DNA of 64,000 bases from Gammaproteobacteria bacterium (GTDB lineage: Bacteria; Pseudomonadota; Gammaproteobacteria; Steroidobacterales; GCA-2729495), in contig CP129466.1 of the NCBI GenBank assembly GCA_030583605.1, forward strand, positions 248,001 through 312,000, given 5' to 3'. Shown here one piece after another: positions 28,410-40,748 of the stretch. The translations under genes were made by a program, and so were the position numbers. Every line of letters begins with the position of its first letter. Position 1 is the stretch's first letter. The notes below the pieces were generated by a model. It was not told the origin of the DNA and ran no database searches. It saw only the letters and a program-made list of their open reading frames with translations.

Positions 28410-28976
28410 ATGGCTGAGCATGGCACCGTCGCGCGACCCTACGCCCAGGCAGCCTTCGAGCTGGCAAAGGCGGATGGCACGCTTCCGGCGTGGTCGTCTT
28501 TCCTGCAGCTCGCCGCGGTCATGGTCAGCGACCCTGAGGTGAAACGCCTGTTGTTCACTCCGGGCGCGAACCTCACCGCACTCGCGCTCGCGATCGGCAG
28601 CCTGTGCCGCGAACAGCTCGGCGATCCGGCGCCGCTTCGCGACGGCGAGCGTTCTGCTGGCGTCAATTTCCTGAGGTTGCTCGTCCAGAACCAGCGGCTC
28701 GGCGTACTGCCCGATATTTCCGTCCGGTTCGAGGCGCTGAAGTCCGAAGCCGAGAACACCCTGGACGCGACCCTGACGACTGCCGCGGAAGTGAACGATG
28801 ACGAGCGCGCGCGCATCACCGCGGCCTTGCAGAAACGCCTGGGCCGGCAGATCCGCCTGACGGTGCGTACGGACGCCAACCTGATCGGCGGGGCGCGGCT
28901 GCAGGTCGGCGATCGCGTGATCGACGGCTCGGCCCGCACCGGGCTCGACAAACTCGCAACCGCCCTGCGCGCCTGA
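28410..28976 (+). CDS. atpH: ATP synthase F1 subunit delta
   Basis: Delta connects the peripheral stalk to the top of the alpha/beta hexamer. It has 188 residues, slightly longer than E. coli (177). The N-terminus reads [15 protein letters not shown], and the C-terminal part has the delta pattern [17 protein letters not shown]. It lies 9 bp after atpF. No anomalies were seen. Confidence 0.96.
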   Translation: MAEHGTVARPYAQAAFELAKADGTLPAWSSFLQLAAVMVSDPEVKRLLFTPGANLTALALAIGSLCREQLGDPAPLRDGERSAGVNFLRLLVQNQRLGVLPDISVRFEALKSEAENTLDATLTTAAEVNDDERARITAALQKRLGRQIRLTVRTDANLIGGARLQVGDRVIDGSARTGLDKLATALRA

Positions 28977-29013
28977 CCAACCGGCTGGCGCAAGCGGGGC
29001 AGAGGAACGACAA

Positions 29014-30555
<1,542 letters not shown>

Positions 30556-30571
30556 GCAGTCTGAAGGGAGT

Positions 30572-30631
30572 GTGTAGGAGCGACGCGAGTCGCGACTTGC
30601 GTTACTCCCGCAGGGAGAGTCGCTCCGACAC
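30572..30631. repeat. REP-like palindrome between atpA and atpG
   Basis: Arms 30572-30584 and 30619-30631 (13 bp, one mismatch, containing GGAGCGAC) enclose an inner palindrome CGAC-GCGA-GTCG. The core is the same family as the repeat at 48901-48981 (20 of 23 matching positions over the GTAGGAGCG-to-CGCGAC segment). It sits inside the atp operon, where it could tune mRNA stability between atpA and atpG. Confidence 0.7.
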
Positions 30632-30656
30632 GGCAGGAACGGGACGGACCAGGTAG

Positions 30657-31517
30657 ATGGCAGGCGCAAAAGAAATCCGCACCAAGATCAAAAGCGTGAA
30701 GAGCACGCAGAAGATCACCAAGGCCATGGAGAAGGTGGCTGCCTCGAAGCTGCGCCGCACGCAGAACCGCATGGCCGCGGCACGCCCGTACGCGGACAAG
30801 ATGCGCGACGTCATCGCGAACCTCTACAAGGCGAACCCCGAATACCGGCACCCCTTCCTGGTCGCCCGTGAGATCAAGCGCGTCGGCTACATCGTCATCA
30901 CGTCCGACCGTGGCCTGTGCGGCGGCTTGAACGTGAACGAATTCCGCCGCCTGCTGCCGGAGCTGCGCCAATGGCAGGAGAAAGGCGTCGAAGCCGACCT
31001 CTGCCTGATCGGCGCCAAGGGCGTGCAGTTCTTCCGGCGCCTGAAGGTCAACGTCATCGCGGCAACGACACACCTCGGCGAGAACCCGCAGGTCTCGACG
31101 CTGATCGGCGCCATGACGGTCATGCTCGATGCCTACAAGGAAGGGCGGATCGACCGCCTGTTCCTGGTGCATAACGTATTCGTCAACACGATGAGCCAGA
31201 AGGCGGAGATCAGGACGCTGCTGCCGGCCGAGCCGATGAACCCGCAGCCGCTGCCGAAGTTCTGGGATTACATCTACGAGCCGGGTGCGGTCGAGCTGCT
31301 CGACGGCGTACTGACGCGCTACATCGAAACGCAGGTGTACCGCGCTACGGTGGAGAACGTGGCCTGCGAGATGGCGGCCAAGATGGTCGCGATGAAGGCG
31401 GCCACCGACAACGCGGGCAAACTGATCGAAAAGCTGCAGCTCGAGTACAACAAGGCGCGCCAGGCCGGCATCACGCGCGAGATCGCGGAGATCGTCGGAG
31501 GGGCAGCGGCGGTTTAG
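30657..31517 (+). CDS. atpG: ATP synthase F1 subunit gamma
   Basis: Gamma is the rotating central shaft. It has 286 residues (E. coli 287). The N-terminal helix reads [20 protein letters not shown], followed by [11 protein letters not shown]. The C-terminal helix contains [19 protein letters not shown] and [12 protein letters not shown]. The segment [10 protein letters not shown] is also standard. The gene is complete. Confidence 0.98.
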   Translation: MAGAKEIRTKIKSVKSTQKITKAMEKVAASKLRRTQNRMAAARPYADKMRDVIANLYKANPEYRHPFLVAREIKRVGYIVITSDRGLCGGLNVNEFRRLLPELRQWQEKGVEADLCLIGAKGVQFFRRLKVNVIAATTHLGENPQVSTLIGAMTVMLDAYKEGRIDRLFLVHNVFVNTMSQKAEIRTLLPAEPMNPQPLPKFWDYIYEPGAVELLDGVLTRYIETQVYRATVENVACEMAAKMVAMKAATDNAGKLIEKLQLEYNKARQAGITREIAEIVGGAAAV

Positions 31518-32987
<1,470 letters not shown>

Positions 32988-33016
32988 TCGAATCGCGGCT
33001 GGTGCCGCACCCGAAC

Positions 33017-33442
33017 ATGGCAACAATCCACGTCGAAATCGTCAGCGTCGAGGGTCACATCTTCTCCGGGGATGCGAGCCTCGTGATCTGTCCGGCCAGG
33101 ATGGGCGACATCGGCATCGCGCCGCGTCATGCGCCGCTCCTGACCACGCTGCGCCCGGGCGAAGTCCGGATACAGGCGGAAGGCAAGGACGAAGTGTTCC
33201 TGTACGTGACCGGGGGCATTCTCGAAGTGCAGCCGGCCCAGGTGACCATCCTCGCCGACACGGCGCTGCGCGAAGGCGAGCTGGACGAGTCGGCGGCGGG
33301 CGAGGCCCGGCGCAAGGCCGAGGAGGCGCTGAAGGGCGCAGTCGGCAAGGAAGACCTCGCGCACGCACAGGGGCAGCTCATCGAGGCCGCGGCGCGCTAC
33401 CGCGCAGCCCAGAAGCTCAAGGGCAAACGCCGCGAGCTCTGA
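33017..33442 (+). CDS. atpC: ATP synthase F1 subunit epsilon
   Basis: Epsilon binds gamma and can inhibit ATP hydrolysis. From ATG 33017 (MATIHVEIVSVEGHIFSGDA) it has 141 residues (E. coli 139): an N-terminal beta-sandwich and two C-terminal helices. The motif GDIGIAPRHAPLLT is characteristic. An in-frame GTG at 33002 would add five residues and is less likely. It is the last gene of the operon; a methyltransferase gene starts 62 bp later. Confidence 0.96.
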   Translation: MATIHVEIVSVEGHIFSGDASLVICPARMGDIGIAPRHAPLLTTLRPGEVRIQAEGKDEVFLYVTGGILEVQPAQVTILADTALREGELDESAAGEARRKAEEALKGAVGKEDLAHAQGQLIEAAARYRAAQKLKGKRREL

Positions 33443-33504
33443 ACCGGGTGGCGGCGGCAGCGGCCGTGTTGCAGATGAGCGCTGCGCAGATACCCGGGAG
33501 CCGC

Positions 33505-34809
33505 ATGTCCGACAAGCCCTGCCTGGCATCCGTCAAGGAGCAGTACGAGAGTTTCCCGTACCCGCACCGGAATCCCGACGACGAGTCGCGGCGCCTGATC
33601 CACGCGATCTCCGGCAACCTGCTGGTCATCAATCATCACTGCTTTCGTGGCCAACGCGATTTCCGCTCCGGCTTCCGTTGCCTGGTCGCGGGAGGAGGCA
33701 CCGGCGACACCTTGATCTACCTTGCCGAGCAGTTGCGCCACCACGACGCCGAAGTGGTTTACCTGGACATGTCGAGCGCGTCGCGTGCTGTGGCCGAAGC
33801 GCGCGCCCGCGTTCGCAACCTGACCAACATCACCTGGATCACGGCGTCCATCATGGAACTGCCGCAGCTCGGGCTCGGGAAATTCGATTACATAGAGTGC
33901 TGTGGTGTCCTCCACCATCTGGAATCCACGGAGGCCGGGCTGCAGGCGCTCAACGCCGTGCTCAGGGACGACGGTGCCATCTTTCTCATGCTGTACGGCC
34001 GGTATGGTCGCCAGGCGGTCTACGACATGCAGGCCCTGTTGCGCGACTACCTGCCTGCCGGGCTCGACATGGCGAAGAAAGTGGCGATGGCGCGGCAGCT
34101 CCTGAAGGCACTGCCGCCCTCCAACAGCTTCATCAGGGACCTCGATAGCTGGAGCAGCGAGATCTCTCCGGAGGGAGGCGGGGACGCCGGCCTCTACGAC
34201 CTCCTGCTGCACAGCCAGGACCGGTGCTTCGACGTGCACGGCCTTTACGCGCTGGCCGCATCCGCCGGGCTGCATCTGCTGTCCTTCGCGGTCAACGCTG
34301 ACGCCTACGATCCGCTGAATCACATCCGTGACGCGGGGCTGCAGAAGCATCTCATGACGCTGGGACGCCCGCGGCGCGAAGCCCTGGCGGAGGTTTTCAC
34401 CGGCAACCTGAGAAAGCACGAGTTCTTTCTTGCCCGAAGGCCGAACCGCGGTGCAAGCCTCGGGGACAAGGACCATGCGCTGCGGTCTTTCGGCACCCTG
34501 CTGGAGAATGCATCGAGATTGGCCGCCGACATGGTGCCGGGGCGGACCATCCACTATGCCGATCCCGATTACCGGCTGGATATTGCCTGCACGCCCATGA
34601 CGAAAACCGTGTTCTCCTGCATGGACGGCGCCACGTCGCTGCGCACGTTGCGCAAACGCCTCTTGAAATCGGTGCCCGGTGCGACACCGGCGGCCGTCGA
34701 GCGGGAACTGGAACGCGTATACAACCAGCTTCACCCGCGCGGTTATCTCTACCTCATCAGTGCCGGCGAGTACGGCGTTACCGTGCCCGACTACGCGACA
34801 CTGAGATAG
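33505..34809 (+). CDS. SAM-dependent methyltransferase with PqqD-like C-terminal domain (paralogue A)
   Basis: The specific substrate is not recognised. The start at 33505 (MSDKPCLASVKEQYESFPYP) is chosen by alignment with its paralogue at 39095-40405, giving 434 residues. A class I methyltransferase fold occupies about 40-200: motif I VAGGGTGD (61-68), acidic strand-2 end YLD (86-88), and CGVLHHLESTEAGL. A helical middle region follows. The last 70 residues (SCMDGATSLRTLRKRL, PGATPAAV, HPRGYLYL) resemble the winged-helix PqqD domain that binds peptide substrates in RiPP pathways; this likeness is by eye only. About half the positions match the paralogue. Confidence 0.75.
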   Translation: MSDKPCLASVKEQYESFPYPHRNPDDESRRLIHAISGNLLVINHHCFRGQRDFRSGFRCLVAGGGTGDTLIYLAEQLRHHDAEVVYLDMSSASRAVAEARARVRNLTNITWITASIMELPQLGLGKFDYIECCGVLHHLESTEAGLQALNAVLRDDGAIFLMLYGRYGRQAVYDMQALLRDYLPAGLDMAKKVAMARQLLKALPPSNSFIRDLDSWSSEISPEGGGDAGLYDLLLHSQDRCFDVHGLYALAASAGLHLLSFAVNADAYDPLNHIRDAGLQKHLMTLGRPRREALAEVFTGNLRKHEFFLARRPNRGASLGDKDHALRSFGTLLENASRLAADMVPGRTIHYADPDYRLDIACTPMTKTVFSCMDGATSLRTLRKRLLKSVPGATPAAVERELERVYNQLHPRGYLYLISAGEYGVTVPDYATLR

Positions 34810-34838
34810 TTCGTGGGGATTGGCGCGACAGGCGATCC

Positions 34839-34854
34839 TTTCCCGCGCGGGAAA
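34839..34854. promoter_or_regulatory. Perfect 16-bp palindrome upstream of glmU
   Basis: TTTCCCGCGCGGGAAA is fully palindromic and lies 84 bp before the glmU start, 29 bp after the methyltransferase stop. It is a candidate operator for a dimeric regulator. With no loop it would make a poor terminator. Confidence 0.4.
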
Positions 34855-34937
34855 CACGGGCGCGGCGCTGCCGGCCTGCAGGACATAACCGCGATCTGCC
34901 GGGACGTTCAACACGCGGCCCGCATATAATCCCGCGC

Positions 34938-36302
34938 ATGCCGACCACCGTCATCATCCTGGCCGCCGGCCAGGGCAAGCGCATGCGCTCGGGCCTGCCG
35001 AAGGTCCTGCACCCCCTCGCCGGCCGACCCCTGCTCACCCACGTGCTCGACGCTGCCGCCGCGCTGAAGCCGCGCGAAGTGCGCGTCGTCCACGGGCACG
35101 GCGGCGCGCAGGTGCAGGCTGCGTTCGCGCAGCGTCCGGTCACCTGGGTGCACCAGGCCGAACAGCGCGGCACCGGCCACGCGGTGCGCCTCGCCCTTGG
35201 CCGTGTGCCGGCCCGGGACGTGGTGCTGGTGCTCTACGGAGACGTGCCGCTGGTCGAACCCGCGACACTGCGCAAACTGGTGGCGAAGGCCGCCCGCGGG
35301 GCGCTCGCGGTGCTGACGGCGGAGTTCGCCGATCCCGCCGGCTACGGGCGCATCATCCGCGGCGGCAAGGGCGGGCAGGTTCTTGCGATCGTCGAGGACA
35401 AGGATGCGACGCGCGAGCAGCGCGCCATCCGCGAGATCAACACCGGGCTCATGGCCTGCCCGGCCGGCGCGCTGGCGAAGATGATCGGACGGCTCAAGGC
35501 GAACAATGCGCAGGGCGAGTTCTACCTGACCGACATCGTCGGTTTCGCGGTGAAGGACCGGCTGCCCGTCGTCGCCGTCGGGGCGGCCAGCGCCGAAGAG
35601 GTGCTCGGCATCAATGACAAGGTGCAGCTTGCCGAGGCGGGTCGCATCCTGCGCCGGCGTACGGCGCAGGCACTGATGGAGAAGGGCGTCACGCTGGTGG
35701 ACCCCGAGCGCATCGACGTGCATGGCACGCTCAGCTGTGGCCGCGATGTCGTGATCCACCCGAACGTGCTGTTCGAAGGCAACGTGCGGCTCGGCGACGG
35801 CGTGCTGGTCGAGGCCTTCAGCCGCATCCGCAATGCGACGGTGGGGGCCGGGACGATCATCCATACGCACTGCGTGATCGAGGCAGGCGATATCGGCGAG
35901 GATTGCGAAATCGGCCCCTATGCCAGGATGCGCCCGGGCGTCGAGCTGGCCGGCGACGTCAAGCTCGGCAACTTCGTCGAGGTGAAGAACAGCACTATCG
36001 GCCGCCACAGCAAGGTCAACCATCTGACCTACATCGGCGATGCGAGCATCGGCAGGGACGTAAACGTCGGCGCCGGCACGATCACCTGCAACTACGACGG
36101 CGTCAACAAGCATCGCACCGTCATCGAGGACGACGTGCAGATCGGCTCGGACGTGCAGCTGATCGCGCCGGTGACCGTAGGCCGTGGTGCCACGATTGGG
36201 GCCGGGGCAACCATCAGCCGCGACGCGCCCCCCGGGGAGCTGACCATCAGCGAGCGCAAGCAGGTGACGCGCTACGGCTGGAAGCGCCCGGTGAAGAAAT
36301 GA
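34938..36302 (+). CDS. glmU: Bifunctional GlmU: glucosamine-1-P acetyltransferase / UDP-GlcNAc pyrophosphorylase
   Basis: GlmU makes UDP-GlcNAc for peptidoglycan and LPS in the cytoplasm. It has 454 residues (E. coli 456). The N-terminal nucleotidyltransferase signature VIILAAGQGKRMRSGLPKVL includes the uridyl-binding GxGxR and Lys22. The C-terminal half is a left-handed beta-helix with hexapeptide repeats and the acetyltransferase segment GAGTITCNYDGVNKHRT. It is followed after 183 bp by glmS, which supplies glucosamine-6-phosphate to the same pathway. Confidence 0.98.
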   Translation: MPTTVIILAAGQGKRMRSGLPKVLHPLAGRPLLTHVLDAAAALKPREVRVVHGHGGAQVQAAFAQRPVTWVHQAEQRGTGHAVRLALGRVPARDVVLVLYGDVPLVEPATLRKLVAKAARGALAVLTAEFADPAGYGRIIRGGKGGQVLAIVEDKDATREQRAIREINTGLMACPAGALAKMIGRLKANNAQGEFYLTDIVGFAVKDRLPVVAVGAASAEEVLGINDKVQLAEAGRILRRRTAQALMEKGVTLVDPERIDVHGTLSCGRDVVIHPNVLFEGNVRLGDGVLVEAFSRIRNATVGAGTIIHTHCVIEAGDIGEDCEIGPYARMRPGVELAGDVKLGNFVEVKNSTIGRHSKVNHLTYIGDASIGRDVNVGAGTITCNYDGVNKHRTVIEDDVQIGSDVQLIAPVTVGRGATIGAGATISRDAPPGELTISERKQVTRYGWKRPVKK

Positions 36303-36485
36303 TACGCAACCGGCCCGGCGCACAGGGCGGCCGCCCGCTGCACCAAGGTCGCATGGACCCGCGGCGCCGGATCCGGCGTGGACGGGCGTAAAGCTGAAAT
36401 CTGAGAAGGCGCTTCAGGCGGGTTTAAGGCCCGGAGCGGATAATCGTAGCGGGCAAAAGGGCCCGATTAGGTCACAGTACCCCCC

Positions 36486-38318
36486 ATGTGCGGAATCGTC
36501 GGAGCGGTTGCTGAGCGAAACGTCGTGCCCATCCTGATGGAGGGGCTGCGACGCCTGGAATACCGGGGTTACGACTCCGCCGGCCTGGCCGTGCTTACCC
36601 ACGGAGTCATGCGTCGCCAGCGCCGCCTCGGCAAGGTGGCCGAACTGCAGGCCGCGCTCGATGCCGACCCTTTCGAAGCGCCGGTCGGGATCGCCCACAC
36701 GCGCTGGGCCACCCATGGCGCACCGGCGGAGAGGAATGCCCATCCGCATATCTCGCACGACGGGCTCGCCATCGTGCACAACGGCATCATCGAGAACCAC
36801 GAGAAGCTACGCGAGGAGCTGAAGACACTCGGTTACGTGTTCACCTCTGACACGGATACCGAGTGCATCGCGCATCGCATCCACCATCATCTGAAGACGC
36901 ACCGTCGGCTCTTCGATGCGGTACGCGCCACGGTGGCGGAACTCCAGGGAGCATTCGCGCTGGCGGTGATGAGCCAGGCGAGTCCCGACATGATCGTGCT
37001 CGCCCGCTGCGGCTGCCCGGTGGTGGTGGGCCTTGGCGAAGGGGAGAATTTCGTCGCCTCCGACGTCTCGGCCCTGCTGCCGGTCACCCGCCGGTTCGTG
37101 TTCCTGGAAGAAGGCGACGTCGCCGAGATCAACCGCGGCAGCGTGCGGGTGGTCGACCGCAGCGGTGCTCCGGCGTTCCGGCCGGTCAAGGAGAGCGAAC
37201 TGACGGCCGATGCCGCGGAGAAGGGCCAGTATCCGCACTTCATGCTCAAGGAGATCCACGAGCAGCCGCGGGCCGTGGCGCAGACGCTCGAGGAACGCGT
37301 GGCCAACGGGCGGCTGCTGGAGGCGGCGTTCGGGCCCGCCGCCACCGAGATATTCCGGCGCACCCAGGCGGTGCACATCGTCGCCTGCGGCACGAGTTTC
37401 CACGCCGGCAGCGTGGCCCGCTACCTCATCGAGCAGATCTGCCGCATCCCCTGCTACGTGGAGATCGCGAGCGAGTTTCGTTACCGCAACCCGGTGGTGA
37501 CGCCGAACACGCTCTTCGTCAGCATCTCGCAGTCCGGCGAGACGGCCGACACGCTGGCGGCTCTCCGGCTCGCGAAGCAGGAGGGCTTCTTGTCCTCGCT
37601 CGCGATCTGCAACGTCCCGGAGAGCTCACTGGTGCGCGAATCCGAGCTCGTGATGCTGACGCGGGCTGGCCCGGAGATCGGCGTGGCCTCCACCAAGGCC
37701 TTCACCACGCAGATCGCTGCGCTCACCATGCTGGTGATCGCGCTCGCCAGGCATCACGGCTCGAACGCCGAACGCGAGCGCGGGCTCGTTACGCGGCTGA
37801 TCGAGATTCCCGGGCTCATCGAGAAGACGCTCGTCCTCGACCAGGACATGCGCAAGCTCGCCGAGCGGTTCGCCGGCAAGCACCACGCGCTGTTCCTCGG
37901 CCGCGGCATGCTGCACCCCATAGCGATGGAGGGTGCGCTGAAGCTCAAGGAGATCTCCTACATTCACGCCGAGGCGTACCCGGCGGGTGAGCTCAAGCAC
38001 GGCCCGCTCGCACTGGTGGACGCGGACATGCCGGTCATCACGGTGGCGCCGAACAACGACCTGCTGGAGAAGCTCAAGTCGAACCTCATGGAGGTCCGCG
38101 CCCGGGGTGGAGAACTGTTCGTGTTTGCGGATCCGGATTCCGGCTTCGAGTCGAGCGATGGCGTGACCGTGATCCAGATGCCCCGGCACGTCACCTACCT
38201 GCAGGCGCCGGCCGTCTATACCGTCCCACTGCAGCTGCTCGCCTACCACGTGGCGATCCTGCGCGGCACCGACGTGGATCAGCCGCGCAACCTCGCCAAG
38301 TCCGTGACGGTGGAATAG
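36486..38318 (+). CDS. glmS: Glutamine:fructose-6-phosphate amidotransferase (isomerising)
   Basis: GlmS catalyses the first committed step of amino-sugar synthesis: fructose-6-P plus glutamine gives glucosamine-6-P. It has 610 residues (E. coli 609). MCGIVGAV gives the N-terminal nucleophile Cys after Met removal, and glutaminase residues occur in [10 protein letters not shown]. Two SIS domains follow, with [15 protein letters not shown] and [16 protein letters not shown]. The C-terminus ends [13 protein letters not shown], the conserved isomerase tail. No glmS ribozyme was seen in the 183-bp leader. Confidence 0.99.
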   Translation: MCGIVGAVAERNVVPILMEGLRRLEYRGYDSAGLAVLTHGVMRRQRRLGKVAELQAALDADPFEAPVGIAHTRWATHGAPAERNAHPHISHDGLAIVHNGIIENHEKLREELKTLGYVFTSDTDTECIAHRIHHHLKTHRRLFDAVRATVAELQGAFALAVMSQASPDMIVLARCGCPVVVGLGEGENFVASDVSALLPVTRRFVFLEEGDVAEINRGSVRVVDRSGAPAFRPVKESELTADAAEKGQYPHFMLKEIHEQPRAVAQTLEERVANGRLLEAAFGPAATEIFRRTQAVHIVACGTSFHAGSVARYLIEQICRIPCYVEIASEFRYRNPVVTPNTLFVSISQSGETADTLAALRLAKQEGFLSSLAICNVPESSLVRESELVMLTRAGPEIGVASTKAFTTQIAALTMLVIALARHHGSNAERERGLVTRLIEIPGLIEKTLVLDQDMRKLAERFAGKHHALFLGRGMLHPIAMEGALKLKEISYIHAEAYPAGELKHGPLALVDADMPVITVAPNNDLLEKLKSNLMEVRARGGELFVFADPDSGFESSDGVTVIQMPRHVTYLQAPAVYTVPLQLLAYHVAILRGTDVDQPRNLAKSVTVE

Positions 38319-38384
38319 CCGGGGCCAGGCGCAGCCGGGGCACCCGGCCCCGAACCTTCAGATCGCATCGGCAAGGAGACCGGC

Positions 38385-38936
38385 ATGAGTTACGCATACA
38401 AGTGGGTCGAGCCGCCGTGGCCGCAGAAGCGGCTGCCGCGCGCCGAGCTCGAGGATCGTATCGGGCAACTGCTCGGTTCCACCAACATGTGCGTGCTCGC
38501 CACCGTCGGCGGCCGCGGCCAGCCGATCGCGAGCCCCATCGAGTTCTACGCCGACGGCCTCGATCTCTACCTGCTGCCCGACCCGGGCACGCCAAAGCTC
38601 AAGGCCATGCAGCGTGACCCGCGCGTCAGCGTGGCGGTGCATGGCGCCTACCACGGCTGGCACAGCGCCCGGGGTGCGCAGATCTTCGGTCGGGCCCGCA
38701 TCATCGAACCGCACGCGCCCGGCTGGGCGCACGGCATGAAGGTGTTCCGCTGGCACGAGTGGATGAGCGACCTCGGCATGGACGCCAGCAAGCCCTTCGA
38801 GCGCCAGGTGTGCCGGATCGTGCCGGAGAAAATCCTCTACACGGAGACCTGGCTGTGGAAGCAGGGCTTCCACGCCAAGCAGCGCTGGGAGGCGGCGCCC
38901 GCTATGCGCCGGCCGGCAGTCCGCCGCAAGAAATAA
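38385..38936 (+). CDS. Pyridoxamine 5'-phosphate oxidase-like (split-barrel flavin) protein
   Basis: This is a 183-residue protein with the PNPOx-like FMN-binding split barrel. The strands include NMCVLATVGGRGQPIASPIE and the dimer segment LYLLPDPGTPKLKAMQRDPR, followed by VSVAVHG. Such proteins bind FMN, F420 or haem and often act as general oxidoreductases; the true PdxH substrate residues cannot be confirmed. It starts 66 bp after glmS and may be co-transcribed with it. A basic tail (AVRRKK) ends the protein. Physiological role unknown. Confidence 0.75.
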   Translation: MSYAYKWVEPPWPQKRLPRAELEDRIGQLLGSTNMCVLATVGGRGQPIASPIEFYADGLDLYLLPDPGTPKLKAMQRDPRVSVAVHGAYHGWHSARGAQIFGRARIIEPHAPGWAHGMKVFRWHEWMSDLGMDASKPFERQVCRIVPEKILYTETWLWKQGFHAKQRWEAAPAMRRPAVRRKK

Positions 38937-39094
38937 GGTTTATCGCAGATTGGCGGGGTCATCATGCGGCGAAGGCTGCATAGGACTCCGCCCATCCCCG
39001 GGTCTCGCCGCCGGCTGGCCCTATCCACGCCCCGGTCGTCGTGCGACACATCGCCCCTGGCGAGGCGGATGCAGCGGTGGGCGCGGCCCCGGCG

Positions 39095-40405
39095 TTACCC
39101 GACATATTCCGAGCGCCGGTAATCCGGCAGCCTGGTCGCGTGGCTGCCCGGCGCGAGAATGTAGAGATATCCGGCGGGGTGCAGAAAATCGAAGATCCGG
39201 CGCAGTTCCTGGCGGGCGAGTTCCACGCTCGATCCCGGCACGGCCGCCACGACCCGCTCGTACATCGTCGCGATCGGGGTGTTGCCGTCCATGCAGGTGA
39301 GGAGCACTTTGCAGATTTCGTTGCCGCTCACCGTGAACGCGCGGTCGCCGTCCTCATAGGTGAACGGCTGACCGGGTTGCAGTCGTTCCGCAAGCCAGCG
39401 CTGCCGGCCGAGCAGGCTCCAGAACAGCAGCAGGGCGTTGCCCTCGTCGTCGAGGGTCGCAGCGGTATCGCTGTGGCGGGTCAGATAGAACTCGTGGGTG
39501 CGTAGCACGCAGCTGATCCGTTCAGCCAGCGCCTGTTGCCGGGGCACCGGCAACAACGACAGCTGGCGGCGCACCTCCGGGTCCGTGATCAGCTTGCACG
39601 GGTCGTAGCGTTCCCCCCGCATCGGAAATCCCGCCACGCGCAAGCCCTCGCCCGCGGCGAGCGAGTAGATCTCCGCCACACTGAAGCTGCGGTCCTGGCT
39701 GTGCAGCAGGAGGTCGTAGAAACCCGCGTCGCCGAATCCGTCGGCCCCGAACTCCCACTCCCACATGCCGATATTGCGCTTGAAGCCGTTTGTCGCCGGC
39801 AGGTTGGCGAGCAACGCCCGCGAGCTGGCGATTTTCTGCGCAATCCCGAGGCCCGGCGGCAGGTAATTGCGCAGTAACTCCTGCATGTCGTAGACCTCGC
39901 GCCGGGCATACGTGCCGTACAGCATGAGGAACATCGCCCCGTCATCCTTCAGCACGCTGTTCAGTGCCGCCAGCCCGGCCTCGGTGGACTCCAGGTGATG
40001 CAGGACGCCGGAGCAGTTGATGTAGTCGAACTGGCCCAGCCCAAGTTGCGGGATGTCCATGATCGAGCCGGTGATCCAGCGGATGTTCGTGAGGCCCCGG
40101 CGTCGCGCGCGTTCCTCGGCGACGGCGCGCGAGGCGGCCGACAGGTCGAGATAGACGATCTCCGCATCGAAGAACCGCAGCTGCTCGGCGAGGTAGATGA
40201 CGCTGTCGCCGGTGCCGCCGCCGGCGACGAAGCAGCGAAAGCCGCGGCGAAAATCCCGTTGACCGCGGAAGCAGAAATGATTGGCGACCAGCAGGTTGTC
40301 GCCCACGGTCTGGATGAGCCGCTTCGACTCATCGGCCGGGTCCCGGCGTGGATACGGCAGCGCTTCGTAATGCTCCCTGACCGATTCGAGATAGTTTGGT
40401 GCCAT
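39095..40405 (-). CDS. SAM-dependent methyltransferase with PqqD-like C-terminal domain (paralogue B)
   Basis: This is the second copy of the family seen at 33505, in opposite orientation, 436 residues. It shares the N-terminal YEALPYPRRDPADES motif, SAM motif I VAGGGTGD (60-67), YLD (85-87), GVLHHLESTEAGL and the helical middle. The C-terminal block has TCMDGNTPIATMYERV, PGSSVELA and HPAGYLYI. The pair flanks glmU, glmS and the split-barrel gene. About half the residues match the other copy, so the duplication is old or the copies have specialised. The substrate is not known. Conservation of the C-terminal block in both copies suggests it matters for substrate choice. Confidence 0.75.
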   Translation of the reverse strand: MAPNYLESVREHYEALPYPRRDPADESKRLIQTVGDNLLVANHFCFRGQRDFRRGFRCFVAGGGTGDSVIYLAEQLRFFDAEIVYLDLSAASRAVAEERARRRGLTNIRWITGSIMDIPQLGLGQFDYINCSGVLHHLESTEAGLAALNSVLKDDGAMFLMLYGTYARREVYDMQELLRNYLPPGLGIAQKIASSRALLANLPATNGFKRNIGMWEWEFGADGFGDAGFYDLLLHSQDRSFSVAEIYSLAAGEGLRVAGFPMRGERYDPCKLITDPEVRRQLSLLPVPRQQALAERISCVLRTHEFYLTRHSDTAATLDDEGNALLLFWSLLGRQRWLAERLQPGQPFTYEDGDRAFTVSGNEICKVLLTCMDGNTPIATMYERVVAAVPGSSVELARQELRRIFDFLHPAGYLYILAPGSHATRLPDYRRSEYVG

Positions 40406-40748
40406 GCGACCTGGATTCCGGCGATTCTCGCGCAGGAATCATACAAGAGGCGCTGCGCGCGCGAGCCTGTCCACCGGGCCAGCAGGCAGTCTGCAGCGCG
40501 CGTCTGCGGGGCGGCCCATTGCGGGCCTGCGCCGGTTGCTGCCTTCCTGGCAACCGGCACCCGTACGCGTTGGCGCTCACGGCCCGACGCAGGTCATCCC
40601 CGCCTTCGCGGCACTCAACTCCAGGGCCGCCGCGCAGATGTGCGTCCCGAAAAAGACTGCGAGTGGCCGGCGGGCGCTTGGGTAGAATAGCCTACGTTGC
40701 GACGGACCGCCCCGGTCCTTGTCGTCGCTGACAAACAGGCGCGAGAAC
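40406..40748. other. Non-coding spacer between divergent genes
   Basis: No protein gene was found. The spacer contains a perfect 9-bp hairpin (40531-40539 with 40550-40558; GCCGGTTGC and its complement). A possible -10 TAGAAT lies at 40683-40688, about 60 bp before the oxidoreductase start. It must hold promoters for both flanking genes. Nothing else was recognised. Confidence 0.5.

Noticed and set aside
36303..36485. glmS ribozyme or riboswitch in the glmS leader
   Set aside because: The glmS ribozyme is known from Firmicutes. No matching core or pseudoknot pattern could be recognised in this 183-bp spacer.
40530..40558. Possible 4.5S (SRP) RNA on the minus strand, because of a GGAAGGCAGCAACC string
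   Set aside because: The string resembles the SRP apical motif, but the CCGGAAGG tetraloop context and the asymmetric internal loop are missing. Flanking sequence does not form the long SRP stem. It is reported only as a 9-bp hairpin.
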